NCBI RefSeq assembly: GCF_042649125.1
Contig: NZ_JBHRYQ010000001.1
Span: 3,038,001 to 3,102,000, forward strand
Length of the DNA: 64,000 nt
Origin: Leadbetterella lacunae
GTDB taxonomy: Bacteria > Bacteroidota > Bacteroidia > Cytophagales > Spirosomataceae
Reading direction: 5' to 3'
Under the pieces are notes generated by a model. It had not been told where the DNA came from. It searched no databases and saw only the letters and a program-made list of their open reading frames with translations. Positions within the stretch are counted from its first letter, which is position 1. Each line of letters opens with the position of its first letter. Below, in pieces: positions 7,605-16,381 of this stretch. A program made the position numbers and the translations under genes.

Positions 7605-9101
7605 ATGAAATTAATCGCATCAATAGACCAAGGTACAACCAGTACCCGCTGTATATTTTTTGACAAAAAAGGACAAATAGTTTCCGTAGCACAAAAAGAA
7701 CACAAGCAGATTTACCCCCAACCGGGCTGGGTAGAGCACGATTCATCTGAAATTTGGCAAAACACCCAAGAGGTAATAGCCCAAGCAAGAATTAAGAAAC
7801 AAATCAAAATAGAAAATGTAGAGGCCTGCGGAATCACCAACCAACGTGAAACCACATTGGTATGGAACAAACGCACCGGTAAACCATACTATAATGCCAT
7901 CGTGTGGCAAGACACCCGAGTAGGAAAACGCGTAGACGAACTAGAAAAAGAAATTGGCTCGGCCTGGTTTAGAGACAAAACGGGGCTTCCATTGGCAACT
8001 TATTTTAGTGGTCTAAAAATCCAATGGTTGTTAGAAAACGTGGAGGGACTGAGAGCAGATGCGGAAAAAGGAGATGCCATTTTTGGAAACATGGACTCTT
8101 TTGTGGTTTGGAACCTAACGGGAGGCATCCATGGTGGAATTCACCTTACTGACGTAACCAACGCTTCCAGAACACAGCTCATGGACCTCAAAACCTTAGC
8201 ATGGGATGCTGAGATTTTAGAAAAACTGAATATTCCCTTAGCTATGCTTCCTGCCATTAAACCAAGCAGTATGGTGTATGGCCAAATAGTTTCGGAGCCG
8301 CTAGCGGGCGTACCCGTAGCCGGTATTTTGGGAGATCAGCAAGCCGCACTTGTAGGGCAGACTTGTTTTAAACCCGGTGAGGCAAAAAACACTTATGGCA
8401 CAGGGTGCTTTATGTTACTTAACACAGGCACAAAAGCGATCCCATCGAAATATGGCCTACTCACCACTGTGGCCTATCAATTTGAAAACCAACCGGTTCA
8501 CTACGCATTAGAGGGCTCAGTAGCCATAGCCGGAGCCTTGGTACAGTGGCTGAGAGATAATTTGGGAATAATAAAAAACAGCAGCGATATTCAGACCTTA
8601 GCAGCTAGTGTGGACGACAACGGCGGAGCCTATTTTGTGCCTGCATTCTCAGGTCTATATGCACCTTATTGGGAAAACTCAGCCCGAGGCGTGATAGCAG
8701 GACTAACCCGCTATGTAACCAAAGGCCACATAGCAAGAGCCGCTTTAGAAGCTACCGCATACCAGACCTTGGATGTGTTAGAAGCCATGGAAAAAGACGC
8801 CGAAATAGAGTTGAGCTCACTACGAGTAGATGGCGGAATGGTGGTCAATGAGCTACTGATGCAGTTTCAGTCGGACATGCTAAAAGTGCCCGTTATCAGA
8901 CCTCAAATGATTGAAACCACCGCATTGGGAGCCGCATATGCAGCAGGCTTGGCGGTAGGATATTGGAAAAACACCGATGACTTACTAGAAAACTGGGGCA
9001 TAGACAAGCAATGGGAACCAAACATGCAAGAAACACAAAGAGACGGATACCGTGCTGGATGGAAAAAGGCGATAGAAAGATCTAAAAACTGGGAGGACTA
9101 A
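7605..9101 (+). CDS. glpK: Glycerol kinase
   Basis: The 498-residue product matches glycerol kinase in length and in its FGGY motifs: DQGTTSTRCIFFD (phosphate 1, residues 7-19), QRETTLVWNKRTGKPYYNAIVWQDTR, LGDQQAALVGQTCF, NTYGTGCFML and the C-terminal LRVDGGMVVNELLMQFQSDM. It phosphorylates glycerol to sn-glycerol 3-phosphate in the cytoplasm. No glpF or glpD lies in the window. The stop codon abuts the ATG of the aldolase gene without a gap, so translation is probably coupled. Assignment is firm by family; xylulokinase is excluded by the glycerol-kinase-specific motifs. Confidence 0.95.
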   Translation: MKLIASIDQGTTSTRCIFFDKKGQIVSVAQKEHKQIYPQPGWVEHDSSEIWQNTQEVIAQARIKKQIKIENVEACGITNQRETTLVWNKRTGKPYYNAIVWQDTRVGKRVDELEKEIGSAWFRDKTGLPLATYFSGLKIQWLLENVEGLRADAEKGDAIFGNMDSFVVWNLTGGIHGGIHLTDVTNASRTQLMDLKTLAWDAEILEKLNIPLAMLPAIKPSSMVYGQIVSEPLAGVPVAGILGDQQAALVGQTCFKPGEAKNTYGTGCFMLLNTGTKAIPSKYGLLTTVAYQFENQPVHYALEGSVAIAGALVQWLRDNLGIIKNSSDIQTLAASVDDNGGAYFVPAFSGLYAPYWENSARGVIAGLTRYVTKGHIARAALEATAYQTLDVLEAMEKDAEIELSSLRVDGGMVVNELLMQFQSDMLKVPVIRPQMIETTALGAAYAAGLAVGYWKNTDDLLENWGIDKQWEPNMQETQRDGYRAGWKKAIERSKNWED

Positions 9102-9887
9102 ATGATAGACATAAAGGCCCTGTGGGAAAAATCAGAAACGGCAACTAACGCATGGATAAGCATACCGAACGCATGGACAGCAGAAATAATGGCCCATGCG
9201 GGTTTTGATGTCATGACCATAGATGCCCAACATGGTTTGGCAAATGACCTCAGCGTAATATTACCCATGCTCCAAGCCATTGCTACCACAGCCACTGTTC
9301 CGTTTGTAAGGCTTCCCGAAAACAACCCGGCGTTTATCATGCGAATGCTTGATGCGGGCGTGGTTGGGCTCATCTGTCCGATGTTAAATACAGCTGAGGA
9401 AACCGCTGCATTTGTGAAGGCAGCCAAATATTACCCCGAAGGAAATAGAAGCTATGGCCCTACGCGTGCGAGTCAAATATACGGCGAAGACTATGCCGCA
9501 ATGGCAAATCAAAAGACCATAACTTTGGCTATGATAGAGACGCCCGATGCCCTAAAAAACATAAGAGAGATGGCCAAAGTGCCGAATCTCGACGGCTTTT
9601 ATGTGGGACCTTGGGACCTCAGCATTTCATTGGGTTACACCAAATTTGCCGACTTCGAAGATGCTTCTTTTATGAAAATATTAAAGGAAATAGTGGAGGT
9701 AGCCAAAGAGCACAATTTGGTCTGCGGTATACATGCAGGTTCACCACAGAATGCCAAAATCTTTACCGAAATGGGCTACAAGTTCGTGACGATCATCAAT
9801 GATTCTTCTGCCCTAAAAGCCTTTGCAAAAAATACACTTTCGGAGTTTCAGGGCTTAGAAAACAATAAGCCTTCCCGAGATTATTGA
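9102..9887 (+). CDS. HpcH/HpaI-family aldolase
   Basis: The 261-residue class II aldolase shows the family signature: TIDAQHGLAND with catalytic His, VPFVRLPENNPAFIMRMLDAG with substrate-binding Arg, ICPMLNTAEE, LAMIETPDAL with metal-binding Glu, and DGFYVGPWDLSISLG with metal-binding Asp. Members cleave 2-keto-4-hydroxy acids to pyruvate plus an aldehyde. Substrates vary (2,4-dihydroxyhept-2-enedioate, 2-keto-3-deoxy-rhamnonate, 4-hydroxy-2-oxovalerate) and cannot be decided here. It is fused transcriptionally to glpK by a TAAATG junction and followed by a strong terminator. The pairing with glycerol kinase is not a standard pathway. Confidence 0.88.
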   Translation: MIDIKALWEKSETATNAWISIPNAWTAEIMAHAGFDVMTIDAQHGLANDLSVILPMLQAIATTATVPFVRLPENNPAFIMRMLDAGVVGLICPMLNTAEETAAFVKAAKYYPEGNRSYGPTRASQIYGEDYAAMANQKTITLAMIETPDALKNIREMAKVPNLDGFYVGPWDLSISLGYTKFADFEDASFMKILKEIVEVAKEHNLVCGIHAGSPQNAKIFTEMGYKFVTIINDSSALKAFAKNTLSEFQGLENNKPSRDY

Positions 9888-9903
9888 GATATTACCAAAA
9901 ACT

Positions 9904-9940
9904 AAAATAGCCTCCAAATCCTTAATTTGGAGGCTATTTT
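9904..9940. terminator. Strong bidirectional terminator between the aldolase and DEAD-box genes
   Basis: A perfect 16-bp inverted repeat (AAAATAGCCTCCAAAT at 9904-9919 and its complement at 9925-9940) surrounds a 5-nt loop, with T-rich ends in both directions. It lies between two convergent genes. Confidence 0.88.
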
Positions 9941-9956
9941 TATGAATTCAGGGAAC

Positions 9957-9990
9957 ATAATCCCCAAATTCATACAAAATCGGGGATTAT
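9957..9990 (-). terminator. Second hairpin near the end of the DEAD-box gene
   Basis: ATAATCCCC (9957-9965) pairs with GGGGATTAT (9982-9990) across a 16-nt loop, 14 nt past the helicase stop codon on the minus strand. It lacks a long T-run, so the stronger hairpin at 9904-9940 probably does most of the terminating. Confidence 0.45.
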
Positions 9991-10004
9991 AATCGCCAAA
10001 TTAA

Positions 10005-11360
10005 TTATTTTCTCTTAAAACTCGACTTTGGCCTTGGCTTACTGCCTGGCGACTTCGGCTTGTTTTTGGGCTTAGAAGCACCTCCACCTTTTGGTTTATC
10101 AAAACGCATATTTTTAGCTTTCTTTTCATGAAAGGCACCCATAAAAGTTGGGTCTTCTTTTTTGCGTTGTTCGTCTATTTCTTTCAATATAGCCTGCGAC
10201 TCTTCAAATGGCGTTTCTTCTATCACTACCCCCTTCGGAATCTCCAATAATGGAATAGTAGTGCGGATAATTTTCTGAATCTTATTCAAATGATATTCCT
10301 CCGAAGGAATCATAAATGTGATGGCTTCGCCCTCAAGTTTGGCCCTACCCGTACGCCCAATTCTGTGTACGTAGTCTTCGTAAATTAAAGGCACATCAAA
10401 GTTAATTACGTGACTCACGGCATTTACGTCAATACCCCTAGCGGCCACATCTGTAGATACCAAAACTCTGATATTACCATTTCTGAAGTCTTCTACAGCG
10501 TTAATACGCGTATTTTGTCCTTTGTTGGCGTGTATAACACGTACATTGCTACTGCCCAAAACTTTTCTTTCCAAAAACTTATAGACGTTATCGGCTACGG
10601 TCTTAGTTCTACAAAAAACTATCGCCCTCGAAATCACATTGGAGTCTAGCAAATGCCCCAAAAGGTTAATTTTAGTTTTAAAATTTGGCACATGATACAG
10701 CGACTGTGTAACCGTATCAGCAGCAGTGGCAGAAGGAGATATTTCTACTTTAATAGGTGCCTCCAAAAACTCCTCAGAAAGTTTCTCAACTCTAGGCTCA
10801 AAAGTAGCCGAGAACAACAAGTTTTTCCTTTTACGAGGAATTACCTCTAATATTTTACGAATTTGAGGCATAAAGCCCATGTCCATCATTTTATCTGCTT
10901 CGTCTAAAACCAAATATTTGATTTCTTTGGTCGGTATTTCACCCAAAAGGTAAAGGTCCATAAAACGACCCGGAGTGGCCACTATAATGTCTACACCTGC
11001 TTTTAGTTTTTCTATCTGAGTTTTGGGACCAAGGCCACCATATAAAGATACATGTCTGATATCGGTATACTTAGCCAAGTCAGTAATGGCGGCGTCTATC
11101 TGCATCACTAGCTCACGAGTAGGAGCAAATATCACACAGCGGGTAAACATACCCTGTGCATACTTAACCTTCATTAAAATTGGAAGCAAAAATGCTGCGG
11201 TTTTTCCGGTGCCGGTCTGAGCTATTCCGAGCACGTCGTGCCCTTCCATAATCAACGGAATTGCTTTGTCTTGAATCTCACTTGGCTCCGTGTAGCCCAT
11301 ATCTTCTATGGCCATCAAAAGCTGCTTATTGAGTTCAAATTTATTAAATGAGTTTTCCAT
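10005..11360 (-). CDS. DEAD-box ATP-dependent RNA helicase (RhlE-like)
   Basis: I use the ATG at 11360 (451 residues, MENSFNKFELNKQLL). A 10-codon upstream extension exists but runs into the likely promoter box at 11378-11385. All core motifs are visible: the Q motif (GYTEPSEIQDKAIP), motif I AQTGTGKTAAF, VATPGR, motif II VLDEADKM, motif III FSAT, and motif VI HRIGRTGR. The last 40 residues are Lys/Pro/Gly-rich (KGGGASKPKNKPKSPGS), a typical disordered RNA-binding tail. Such helicases act in ribosome assembly or mRNA turnover, often in the cold. It stands alone. Confidence 0.92.
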   Translation of the reverse strand: MENSFNKFELNKQLLMAIEDMGYTEPSEIQDKAIPLIMEGHDVLGIAQTGTGKTAAFLLPILMKVKYAQGMFTRCVIFAPTRELVMQIDAAITDLAKYTDIRHVSLYGGLGPKTQIEKLKAGVDIIVATPGRFMDLYLLGEIPTKEIKYLVLDEADKMMDMGFMPQIRKILEVIPRKRKNLLFSATFEPRVEKLSEEFLEAPIKVEISPSATAADTVTQSLYHVPNFKTKINLLGHLLDSNVISRAIVFCRTKTVADNVYKFLERKVLGSSNVRVIHANKGQNTRINAVEDFRNGNIRVLVSTDVAARGIDVNAVSHVINFDVPLIYEDYVHRIGRTGRAKLEGEAITFMIPSEEYHLNKIQKIIRTTIPLLEIPKGVVIEETPFEESQAILKEIDEQRKKEDPTFMGAFHEKKAKNMRFDKPKGGGASKPKNKPKSPGSKPRPKSSFKRK

Positions 11361-11377
11361 AATTCTTAATTGAACCA

Positions 11378-11385
11378 CAAAGATA
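11378..11385 (-). promoter_or_regulatory. Candidate -7 box (TATCTTTG) for the DEAD-box gene
   Basis: The minus strand carries TATCTTTG, an exact TAnnTTTG match, placing transcription start about 10 nt before the chosen ATG at 11360. This supports the shorter start. No clear -33 TTTG is present. Confidence 0.45.
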
Positions 11386-11470
11386 CCCAAGAAGGTTCTT
11401 AAAAGTGTTTATTTAAGTACATTAATGAAAAGGTGTCTTAAAATCATAATACTAAAACGCCACAACCCTC

Positions 11471-13039
11471 CTAGTCAATTTTGGCTTTGCCATACAATAT
11501 CACCCCAGGTCTTTCATTGGTGGTTTTTCCATCTTGTAGCACTATTTTTCCATTTACCATCACCATTTTAAAACCTTCGCTGTAGGCATGAGGCGACTCA
11601 AAAGTCGCTTTGTCTTCAATTATATTTTCATCAAAAACCACCACATCTGCCGCAAAACCCACTTTTAGCAGCCCTCGGTTTTGTAATCCTATCCGTTGAG
11701 CAGGCAGCGAAGTCATCCTTCTGATGGCCTCTTCGAGGTTAAGTACCTTTTGCTCTCTCACATACCTACTTAACACCCGGGCATTGGTACCATAGCCACG
11801 CGGGTGCGGCATATTTTTACCAAATTCATAAACTCCCGCATCAGAGGCAATCATGGTATTTGGGTATTTCAAAATCTGAACCACATCAGACTCATCCATT
11901 TTGTGAAACACCATCTGAGCACCGCCTTTTTTCAGCAAATCCATCACTAAAAAAGCTTCTGTTTCTGCATTGGTTTTTCTGCCGAGGTCTTTATTTATCT
12001 GAGAAATACTTTTACCGTTATAACTTGCGTCTGGTTCAAAACGGGCAATAACAGCATAACTAAAATCTTTACGGTTGTCTTTTTTTAGCCCCGTTATCAT
12101 CTCTTTCGCTATTTTCTTTCTCGATGCTTCGATAGTAAGACGTTCGTTCATGGCAGAGTCGCCATCGGCATGTACCCACGAAGGCACCAAAGTGCCCATA
12201 TTTGTACTGCTGGCCGTATACGGATACTGATCCACGGTTACATCAATCCCCTCTTTTCTGGCGTCTTCTACCAAGCCTATAGTTTCGTAACTTTTGCCCC
12301 AGGCGGTTTTAGCAGCTATTTTGAAATGTGAAATCTCAACCGGAATATCTGCCTCACGGCCAATATTGATGGCTTCGCGTATGGCATCATGCACGTGGTG
12401 TGACTCATCTCTGATGTGAGAAGCATAAATGCCGCCGTATTTGGAAGCGACCTTAGCCAAGCCCACCACTTCAGGTGTTTTGGAGTATGTGCCCGGAATA
12501 TAAATTAAGCCCGTGGCCAAACCAACGGCACCGTCACGCATTCCTTTTTCTACCAAAGCCTCCATTTGCATTTGCTCAGCCTCAGTAGGATCTCTAAAAA
12601 CATTTTTCATTACGGCTGCCCTCACCTTATTGTGCCCAATAAAAGAACCCACATTGGGTGTAATGCCGATTTGAGTAAGCGTGTCAAAAAAGCTTTTTAA
12701 GTTAAGTTCAGAACTACCGCAGTTTCCTGTAATCAGGCTAGTAACTCCGTCATATATGAAATTATCAGCCGTAGGAATAACTTTTATGGGGCTTTCTATA
12801 TGCGTATGTACATCTATAAAACCCGGACTTACAATGTTGTTTTGAGCATCTACTAATACTTTGCAGTCACGAGCATCTATTTTTCCTATAAAACTTATGA
12901 CCCCAGAATTTATTCCCAAATCTGCCTTATACCATGGATTTGCGGCTCCGTCTACTATTCGGCCATCCAGAATACAGGTTTCATATTTTTGAGCAAAAAC
13001 CGAACTACACATCAACACAAAAAATAGAGCTTTTTTCAT
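11471..13039 (-). CDS. Secreted D-aminoacylase / N-acyl-D-amino-acid deacylase
   Basis: The 522-residue amidohydrolase begins with a signal peptide (MKKALFFVLMCSSVFA, cut near residue 16). It has the D-aminoacylase signature YETCILDGRIVDGAANPWYKAD, then the metal motif SPGFIDVHTHIE, the Cys in LITGNCGSSE, the His-containing ASHIRDE and VEISHFKIA, and the Asp in MIASDAGV. The C-terminus (GLLKVGFAADVVVFDE and MVNGKIVLQDGK) is the small beta domain of the superfamily. It should hydrolyse N-acyl-D-amino acids, or possibly dipeptides, outside the cytoplasm. It is monocistronic and divergent from dinB; a 125-bp gap separates the two starts. Confidence 0.9.
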   Translation of the reverse strand: MKKALFFVLMCSSVFAQKYETCILDGRIVDGAANPWYKADLGINSGVISFIGKIDARDCKVLVDAQNNIVSPGFIDVHTHIESPIKVIPTADNFIYDGVTSLITGNCGSSELNLKSFFDTLTQIGITPNVGSFIGHNKVRAAVMKNVFRDPTEAEQMQMEALVEKGMRDGAVGLATGLIYIPGTYSKTPEVVGLAKVASKYGGIYASHIRDESHHVHDAIREAINIGREADIPVEISHFKIAAKTAWGKSYETIGLVEDARKEGIDVTVDQYPYTASSTNMGTLVPSWVHADGDSAMNERLTIEASRKKIAKEMITGLKKDNRKDFSYAVIARFEPDASYNGKSISQINKDLGRKTNAETEAFLVMDLLKKGGAQMVFHKMDESDVVQILKYPNTMIASDAGVYEFGKNMPHPRGYGTNARVLSRYVREQKVLNLEEAIRRMTSLPAQRIGLQNRGLLKVGFAADVVVFDENIIEDKATFESPHAYSEGFKMVMVNGKIVLQDGKTTNERPGVILYGKAKID

Positions 13040-13125
13040 TTTTAGGCTATTTTGATTAAAAACAAGGCAACTTTAAAAACGCAAAGGCAGTTTATACCCA
13101 AAAAACTACATCTAAAGTTTTTATA

Positions 13126-13133
13126 TAAATTTG
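13126..13133 (+). promoter_or_regulatory. Candidate -7 box (TAAATTTG) for dinB
   Basis: TAAATTTG is an exact TAnnTTTG match about 32 nt before the TTG start codon of dinB. No TTTG is seen at -33. I saw no clear LexA-like palindrome. Confidence 0.42.
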
Positions 13134-13164
13134 CACAAAAGAAACTCATTTTCAAAACTCCGCT

Positions 13165-14226
13165 TTGCAAAAGAAAATAATACATATTGATATGGATGCA
13201 TTCTTTGCATCGGTGGAGCAGCGAGACAACCCTGACCTAAGAGGCAAGCCCGTGGCGGTAGGTGGAAGTGCCGACCGCGGTGTGGTGGCAGCGGCAAGCT
13301 ACGAAGCTCGCAAATTTGGGGTAAGGTCCGCATTACCTTCTGTAACTGCCAAGCGACTTTGTCCATCCCTGATATTTGTAAAACCGCGTTTTGAAGTCTA
13401 CAAAGAAGTATCCAGACAAATCAGAGAGATATTTGCCGAATATACCGACCTGATAGAGCCTCTATCGTTAGACGAGGCCTATCTGGATGTAACCGAAAAC
13501 AAGCAAAACAACCCAATAGCTACCGAAATAGCATTTGAAATAAGAACCAAGATTTTTGAAAAAACGGGACTAACCGCATCTGCGGGAATTTCATACAACA
13601 AGTTTTTGGCCAAAACAGCTTCAGACATAAACAAACCCAACGGGCAGTGTGTAATTAAACCCAGTCAAGCAGAGGCTTTTGTGGAGAAGCTGCCCATCCA
13701 TAAATTTTACGGAATAAGAAAAGTAACGGCTGAGAAAATGATAAGTTTCGGCATTTTTACGGGAAAACAACTAAAGGAGCAGTCGCTCGAATTTCTAAAA
13801 AGCAAGTTTGGAAAAGTAGGCTCCTATTACTACGAAATAGCCCGAGGACAAGACAGAAGAGAAGTTTCGCCTTCGAGAGAAACCAAGTCTATTAGCGTGG
13901 AAAATACATTTTCGGAGGACTTAATAGACGTCCAAACCATCAAAGAAGAGCTTTTTCGGCTGTCTGAATCTTTGTTAAAAAGGATAGCCAAATATAATTT
14001 TATTGGAAAAACACTCACCATTAAAATCAAGTACGAAGATTTCGAATCGATTACCCGAAGTAAAACCTACGAAAGTGGGTATTTGAATAAAGACCAAATA
14101 GACCAAACTGTTGATTTTTTGATAGACAACCTAGTGCCATTTCCAAAGGGTATTCGTTTGTTGGGAATCGGGCTGTCTAATTTTTTGGAAGAAAACCAAG
14201 ACAAGCAACTGCGTATCGGTTTCTAA
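13165..14226 (+). CDS. dinB: DNA polymerase IV (Y family)
   Basis: The 353-residue product has the Y-family catalytic motifs IDMDAFFASVEQRDNP (residues 8-23) and PLSLDEAYLDV (near residue 103), the palm/fingers KPVAVGGSADRGVVAAASYEAR, and the little-finger region. It ends in KQLRIGF, which resembles the beta-clamp-binding motif QLxLF; dnaN lies elsewhere in this window. The start must be the TTG at 13165. There is no in-frame ATG upstream before a stop, and the next ATG (13192) would remove the first beta strand. The enzyme performs translesion synthesis. It faces away from the D-aminoacylase gene. Confidence 0.94.
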   Translation: MQKKIIHIDMDAFFASVEQRDNPDLRGKPVAVGGSADRGVVAAASYEARKFGVRSALPSVTAKRLCPSLIFVKPRFEVYKEVSRQIREIFAEYTDLIEPLSLDEAYLDVTENKQNNPIATEIAFEIRTKIFEKTGLTASAGISYNKFLAKTASDINKPNGQCVIKPSQAEAFVEKLPIHKFYGIRKVTAEKMISFGIFTGKQLKEQSLEFLKSKFGKVGSYYYEIARGQDRREVSPSRETKSISVENTFSEDLIDVQTIKEELFRLSESLLKRIAKYNFIGKTLTIKIKYEDFESITRSKTYESGYLNKDQIDQTVDFLIDNLVPFPKGIRLLGIGLSNFLEENQDKQLRIGF

Positions 14227-14295
14227 AAAAAATAGCATTTACGTATTGTTTCACAAAAAAAAGTTAAGTTTAAACAAAATTTAACCCCTATCACT

Positions 14296-14805
14296 ATGGA
14301 ACTTATGAACATCAAGGCCCTTATTGCGGCCGCATTTGTCAATTTTATCGTTGGCTTTTTATGGTACAATCCCAAAACATTCGGTAACGTATGGATGCAA
14401 GAAGCCGGAATAACCGAGGAGTCAATGAAAGGAGCCAATATGGCCAAAATCTTTGGATTCGCGTTTTTGTTTGCAGTCATGCTATCTTCTACGGTATTTC
14501 CGATGGTTATTCACCAAATGCACCTGTACTCTATCTGTAATCACCAACTGATGGGCACCGACGAGGCCGCCAAAACTATGGCCGAAGCTGACATTGCCGC
14601 TTTTATGGAAAAATACGGCAACGAATTTAGAACCTTTAAGCACGGAGCTTTCCATGGTTTGTTATTTGCCTTGTTTATCGTGTTACCTGTAATCGGAACC
14701 AATGGCCTTTTTGAAAGAAAAAGCTGGAAATACATTTTTATAAATGTAGGATATTGGGCGGTGAGCTTAACGCTAATGGGCGGAATTATTTGTGCTTGGC
14801 AATAA
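14296..14805 (+). CDS. DUF1761 family membrane protein
   Basis: The 169-residue protein matches DUF1761 in its opening: MNIKALIAAAFVNFIVGFLWY, then NPKTFGNVWMQEAGI. It has four hydrophobic segments (near residues 6-24, 50-72, 115-135 and 145-168). An internal HQMHLYSICNHQLMG loop is unusual in length. The start may be the ATG at 14296 or the one at 14305. The family is of unknown function. A strong hairpin after the stop ends the transcript before rsmH. Confidence 0.8.
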   Translation: MELMNIKALIAAAFVNFIVGFLWYNPKTFGNVWMQEAGITEESMKGANMAKIFGFAFLFAVMLSSTVFPMVIHQMHLYSICNHQLMGTDEAAKTMAEADIAAFMEKYGNEFRTFKHGAFHGLLFALFIVLPVIGTNGLFERKSWKYIFINVGYWAVSLTLMGGIICAWQ

Positions 14806-14842
14806 GAACCATGCGATAATAGAATTTGACTCGAATAGAATA

Positions 14843-14882
14843 AAAAGTACTGCTTTTCTATGTAAAAGCAGTACTTTTGTGT
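14843..14882 (+). terminator. Terminator of the DUF1761 gene
   Basis: A perfect 15-bp inverted repeat (AAAAGTACTGCTTTT at 14843-14857 and its complement at 14864-14878) flanks a 6-nt loop. It lies inside the open N-terminal extension of the rsmH frame, which argues that this extension is not translated. Confidence 0.82.
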
Positions 14883-14902
14883 TTAAAAAAACAGTAATTC
14901 TT

Positions 14903-15817
14903 TTGGAAAACGACTACAGGTATCATTATCCGGTAATGCTCAAAGAATGTTTGGAGGGTTTAAACATAAACCCGGCCGGCATTTATGTGGATGTAACATT
15001 TGGAGGTGGCGGCCACTCGAGGGCAATTTTAGAAAAACTCACTACAGGTCATTTGTATAGTTTTGACCAAGACGCAGACGCTCGTTTGGAGTCAGAAAAA
15101 ATCACTTCTGAAAACTTTACGTTTATAGCGGCTAATTTTAGACACATAAAAAAATACCTTCGTGTGCATGGGGTAAAACAAGTAAACGGCATTTTGGCCG
15201 ACCTTGGCATTTCATCGCACCAAATAGATACGCCCGAAAGAGGTTTTTCTACAAGGTTTGACGCTATCTTGGATATGCGTATGAACACCAACACGGGACT
15301 ATCGGCCAAAGAGGTGGTAAACGAATATTCGGTAGAGGATTTACATAAAATATTTGGAATGTATGGCGAACTAAAAAACGCCAAAACTGTAGCAAACGCC
15401 ATAGCTACCGCCAGAGCTTCAGCACATTTAGAAACCATTCATGATCTAAAAAACGCACTGCAATCATTTGCTCCTAGACATAAAGAACACAAGTTTTTTG
15501 CTCAAGTTTTTCAGGCACTCAGAATAGAAGTAAACGAAGAAATGAAGGTTTTGGAAGATTTCTTAGAGCAGGTACCTGAGGTTTTAGCTCCCGAAGGCCG
15601 ATTGGTAGTGATGGCTTATCATTCGCTGGAGGACCGACCGGTCAAAAACTACATACGCTCCGGCAAGTTTTCGGGCGAGGTAGAAAAAGATTTTTTTGGA
15701 AATGAAATAAAACCCCTTCAGTCTATCACCCGTAAGCCTATTGAAGCAAGTCCTGAAGAAATAGCCCTAAACCCCCGTGCGAGAAGTGCGAAATTGAGAA
15801 TAGCCGAAAAAAAGTAA
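14903..15817 (+). CDS. rsmH: 16S rRNA (cytosine1402-N4)-methyltransferase
   Basis: The frame is open from 14792, but those first codons cover a terminator hairpin. I place the start at the TTG at 14903, giving MENDYRYHYPVMLKECLEGL and 304 residues, close to the normal family length. The SAM-binding motif YVDVTFGGGGHSRAIL, the ADLGISSHQID motif, GFSTRFDAILDMRMN and the C-terminal VMAYHSLEDRPVKN are diagnostic. It methylates C1402 in the ribosomal P site. It begins a short division cluster (rsmH, ftsL-like, ftsI). The usual mraZ is absent upstream. Confidence 0.93.
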   Translation: MENDYRYHYPVMLKECLEGLNINPAGIYVDVTFGGGGHSRAILEKLTTGHLYSFDQDADARLESEKITSENFTFIAANFRHIKKYLRVHGVKQVNGILADLGISSHQIDTPERGFSTRFDAILDMRMNTNTGLSAKEVVNEYSVEDLHKIFGMYGELKNAKTVANAIATARASAHLETIHDLKNALQSFAPRHKEHKFFAQVFQALRIEVNEEMKVLEDFLEQVPEVLAPEGRLVVMAYHSLEDRPVKNYIRSGKFSGEVEKDFFGNEIKPLQSITRKPIEASPEEIALNPRARSAKLRIAEKK

Positions 15818-15896
15818 TTCAAGCGAAAAAAATTCCTTTGTGAAGTGTCCACTTTATTTTTGTGAATTTTTGTAAAAACCTGTCCAAAATTTTATA

Positions 15897-15904
15897 TAAT
15901 TTTG
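15897..15904 (+). promoter_or_regulatory. Candidate -7 box (TAATTTTG) before the ftsL-like gene
   Basis: An exact TAnnTTTG match lies 57 nt before the ftsL-like ATG in a 144-bp intergenic gap. A TTTG occurs upstream but at a 24-nt spacing, slightly too long. It suggests ftsL-ftsI can be transcribed separately from rsmH. Confidence 0.4.
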
Positions 15905-15961
15905 AACACGTGCTTTTTATGAGTCACCGTATGTGTCTCTAAATTAAATAATTAACTAGAA

Positions 15962-16339
15962 ATGTCTCAGAATACCCCAAGGAAGTCAGCCCAACCGGCT
16001 CGGCCTTCGCGAAGTCGTACAAACCCCTTAGACAAGTTAGCTAAGTGGATCAATCAGAAATTAGAAATAGACGAAAAACTAAGCCCCGCTTCAGTTAAAA
16101 AAGTGCTTTGGATTTCGGGCATGGTGGTAATCTATATTTTCTTTCAGCACAACTTCGACGGGCTCATCCGTAAACTTCACACCACCGAAAAAGAAGTGAA
16201 TGAAATAAGGGCAACCTATATTTACTACAAGTCAAAATATCTTTTTGCGAGCAAGCAGTCAGAAGTAGAGAAGAAATTAGAAACAAATGGTTTCGAAAGA
16301 AATGCTGACCCTCCCATTAAGGTTTCAGTAAATAAATAA
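15962..16339 (+). CDS. FtsL-like division protein
   Basis: The 125-residue product has a basic, Pro/Ser-rich cytoplasmic N-terminus (residues 1-45), one membrane span (about 48-64, VLWISGMVVIYIFF) and a short charged coiled-coil-like periplasmic segment (LHTTEKEVNEIRATYIYYKS). This is the architecture of FtsL-like proteins found between rsmH and ftsI in Bacteroidota. FtsL bridges FtsB/FtsQ to FtsI-FtsW at the division septum. Sequence conservation in this family is low, so the call rests on topology and position. The gene ends 42 nt before ftsI. Confidence 0.78.
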   Translation: MSQNTPRKSAQPARPSRSRTNPLDKLAKWINQKLEIDEKLSPASVKKVLWISGMVVIYIFFQHNFDGLIRKLHTTEKEVNEIRATYIYYKSKYLFASKQSEVEKKLETNGFERNADPPIKVSVNK

Positions 16340-16381
16340 GTCTTTGCTTTCCTATAACTACTTCATAAAAATCCGTGAATC

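Noticed and set aside
14792..14902. Longer N-terminus for rsmH starting at an upstream ATG
   Set aside because: The extension covers a perfect terminator hairpin and has no family sequence; the TTG at 14903 gives the normal length.
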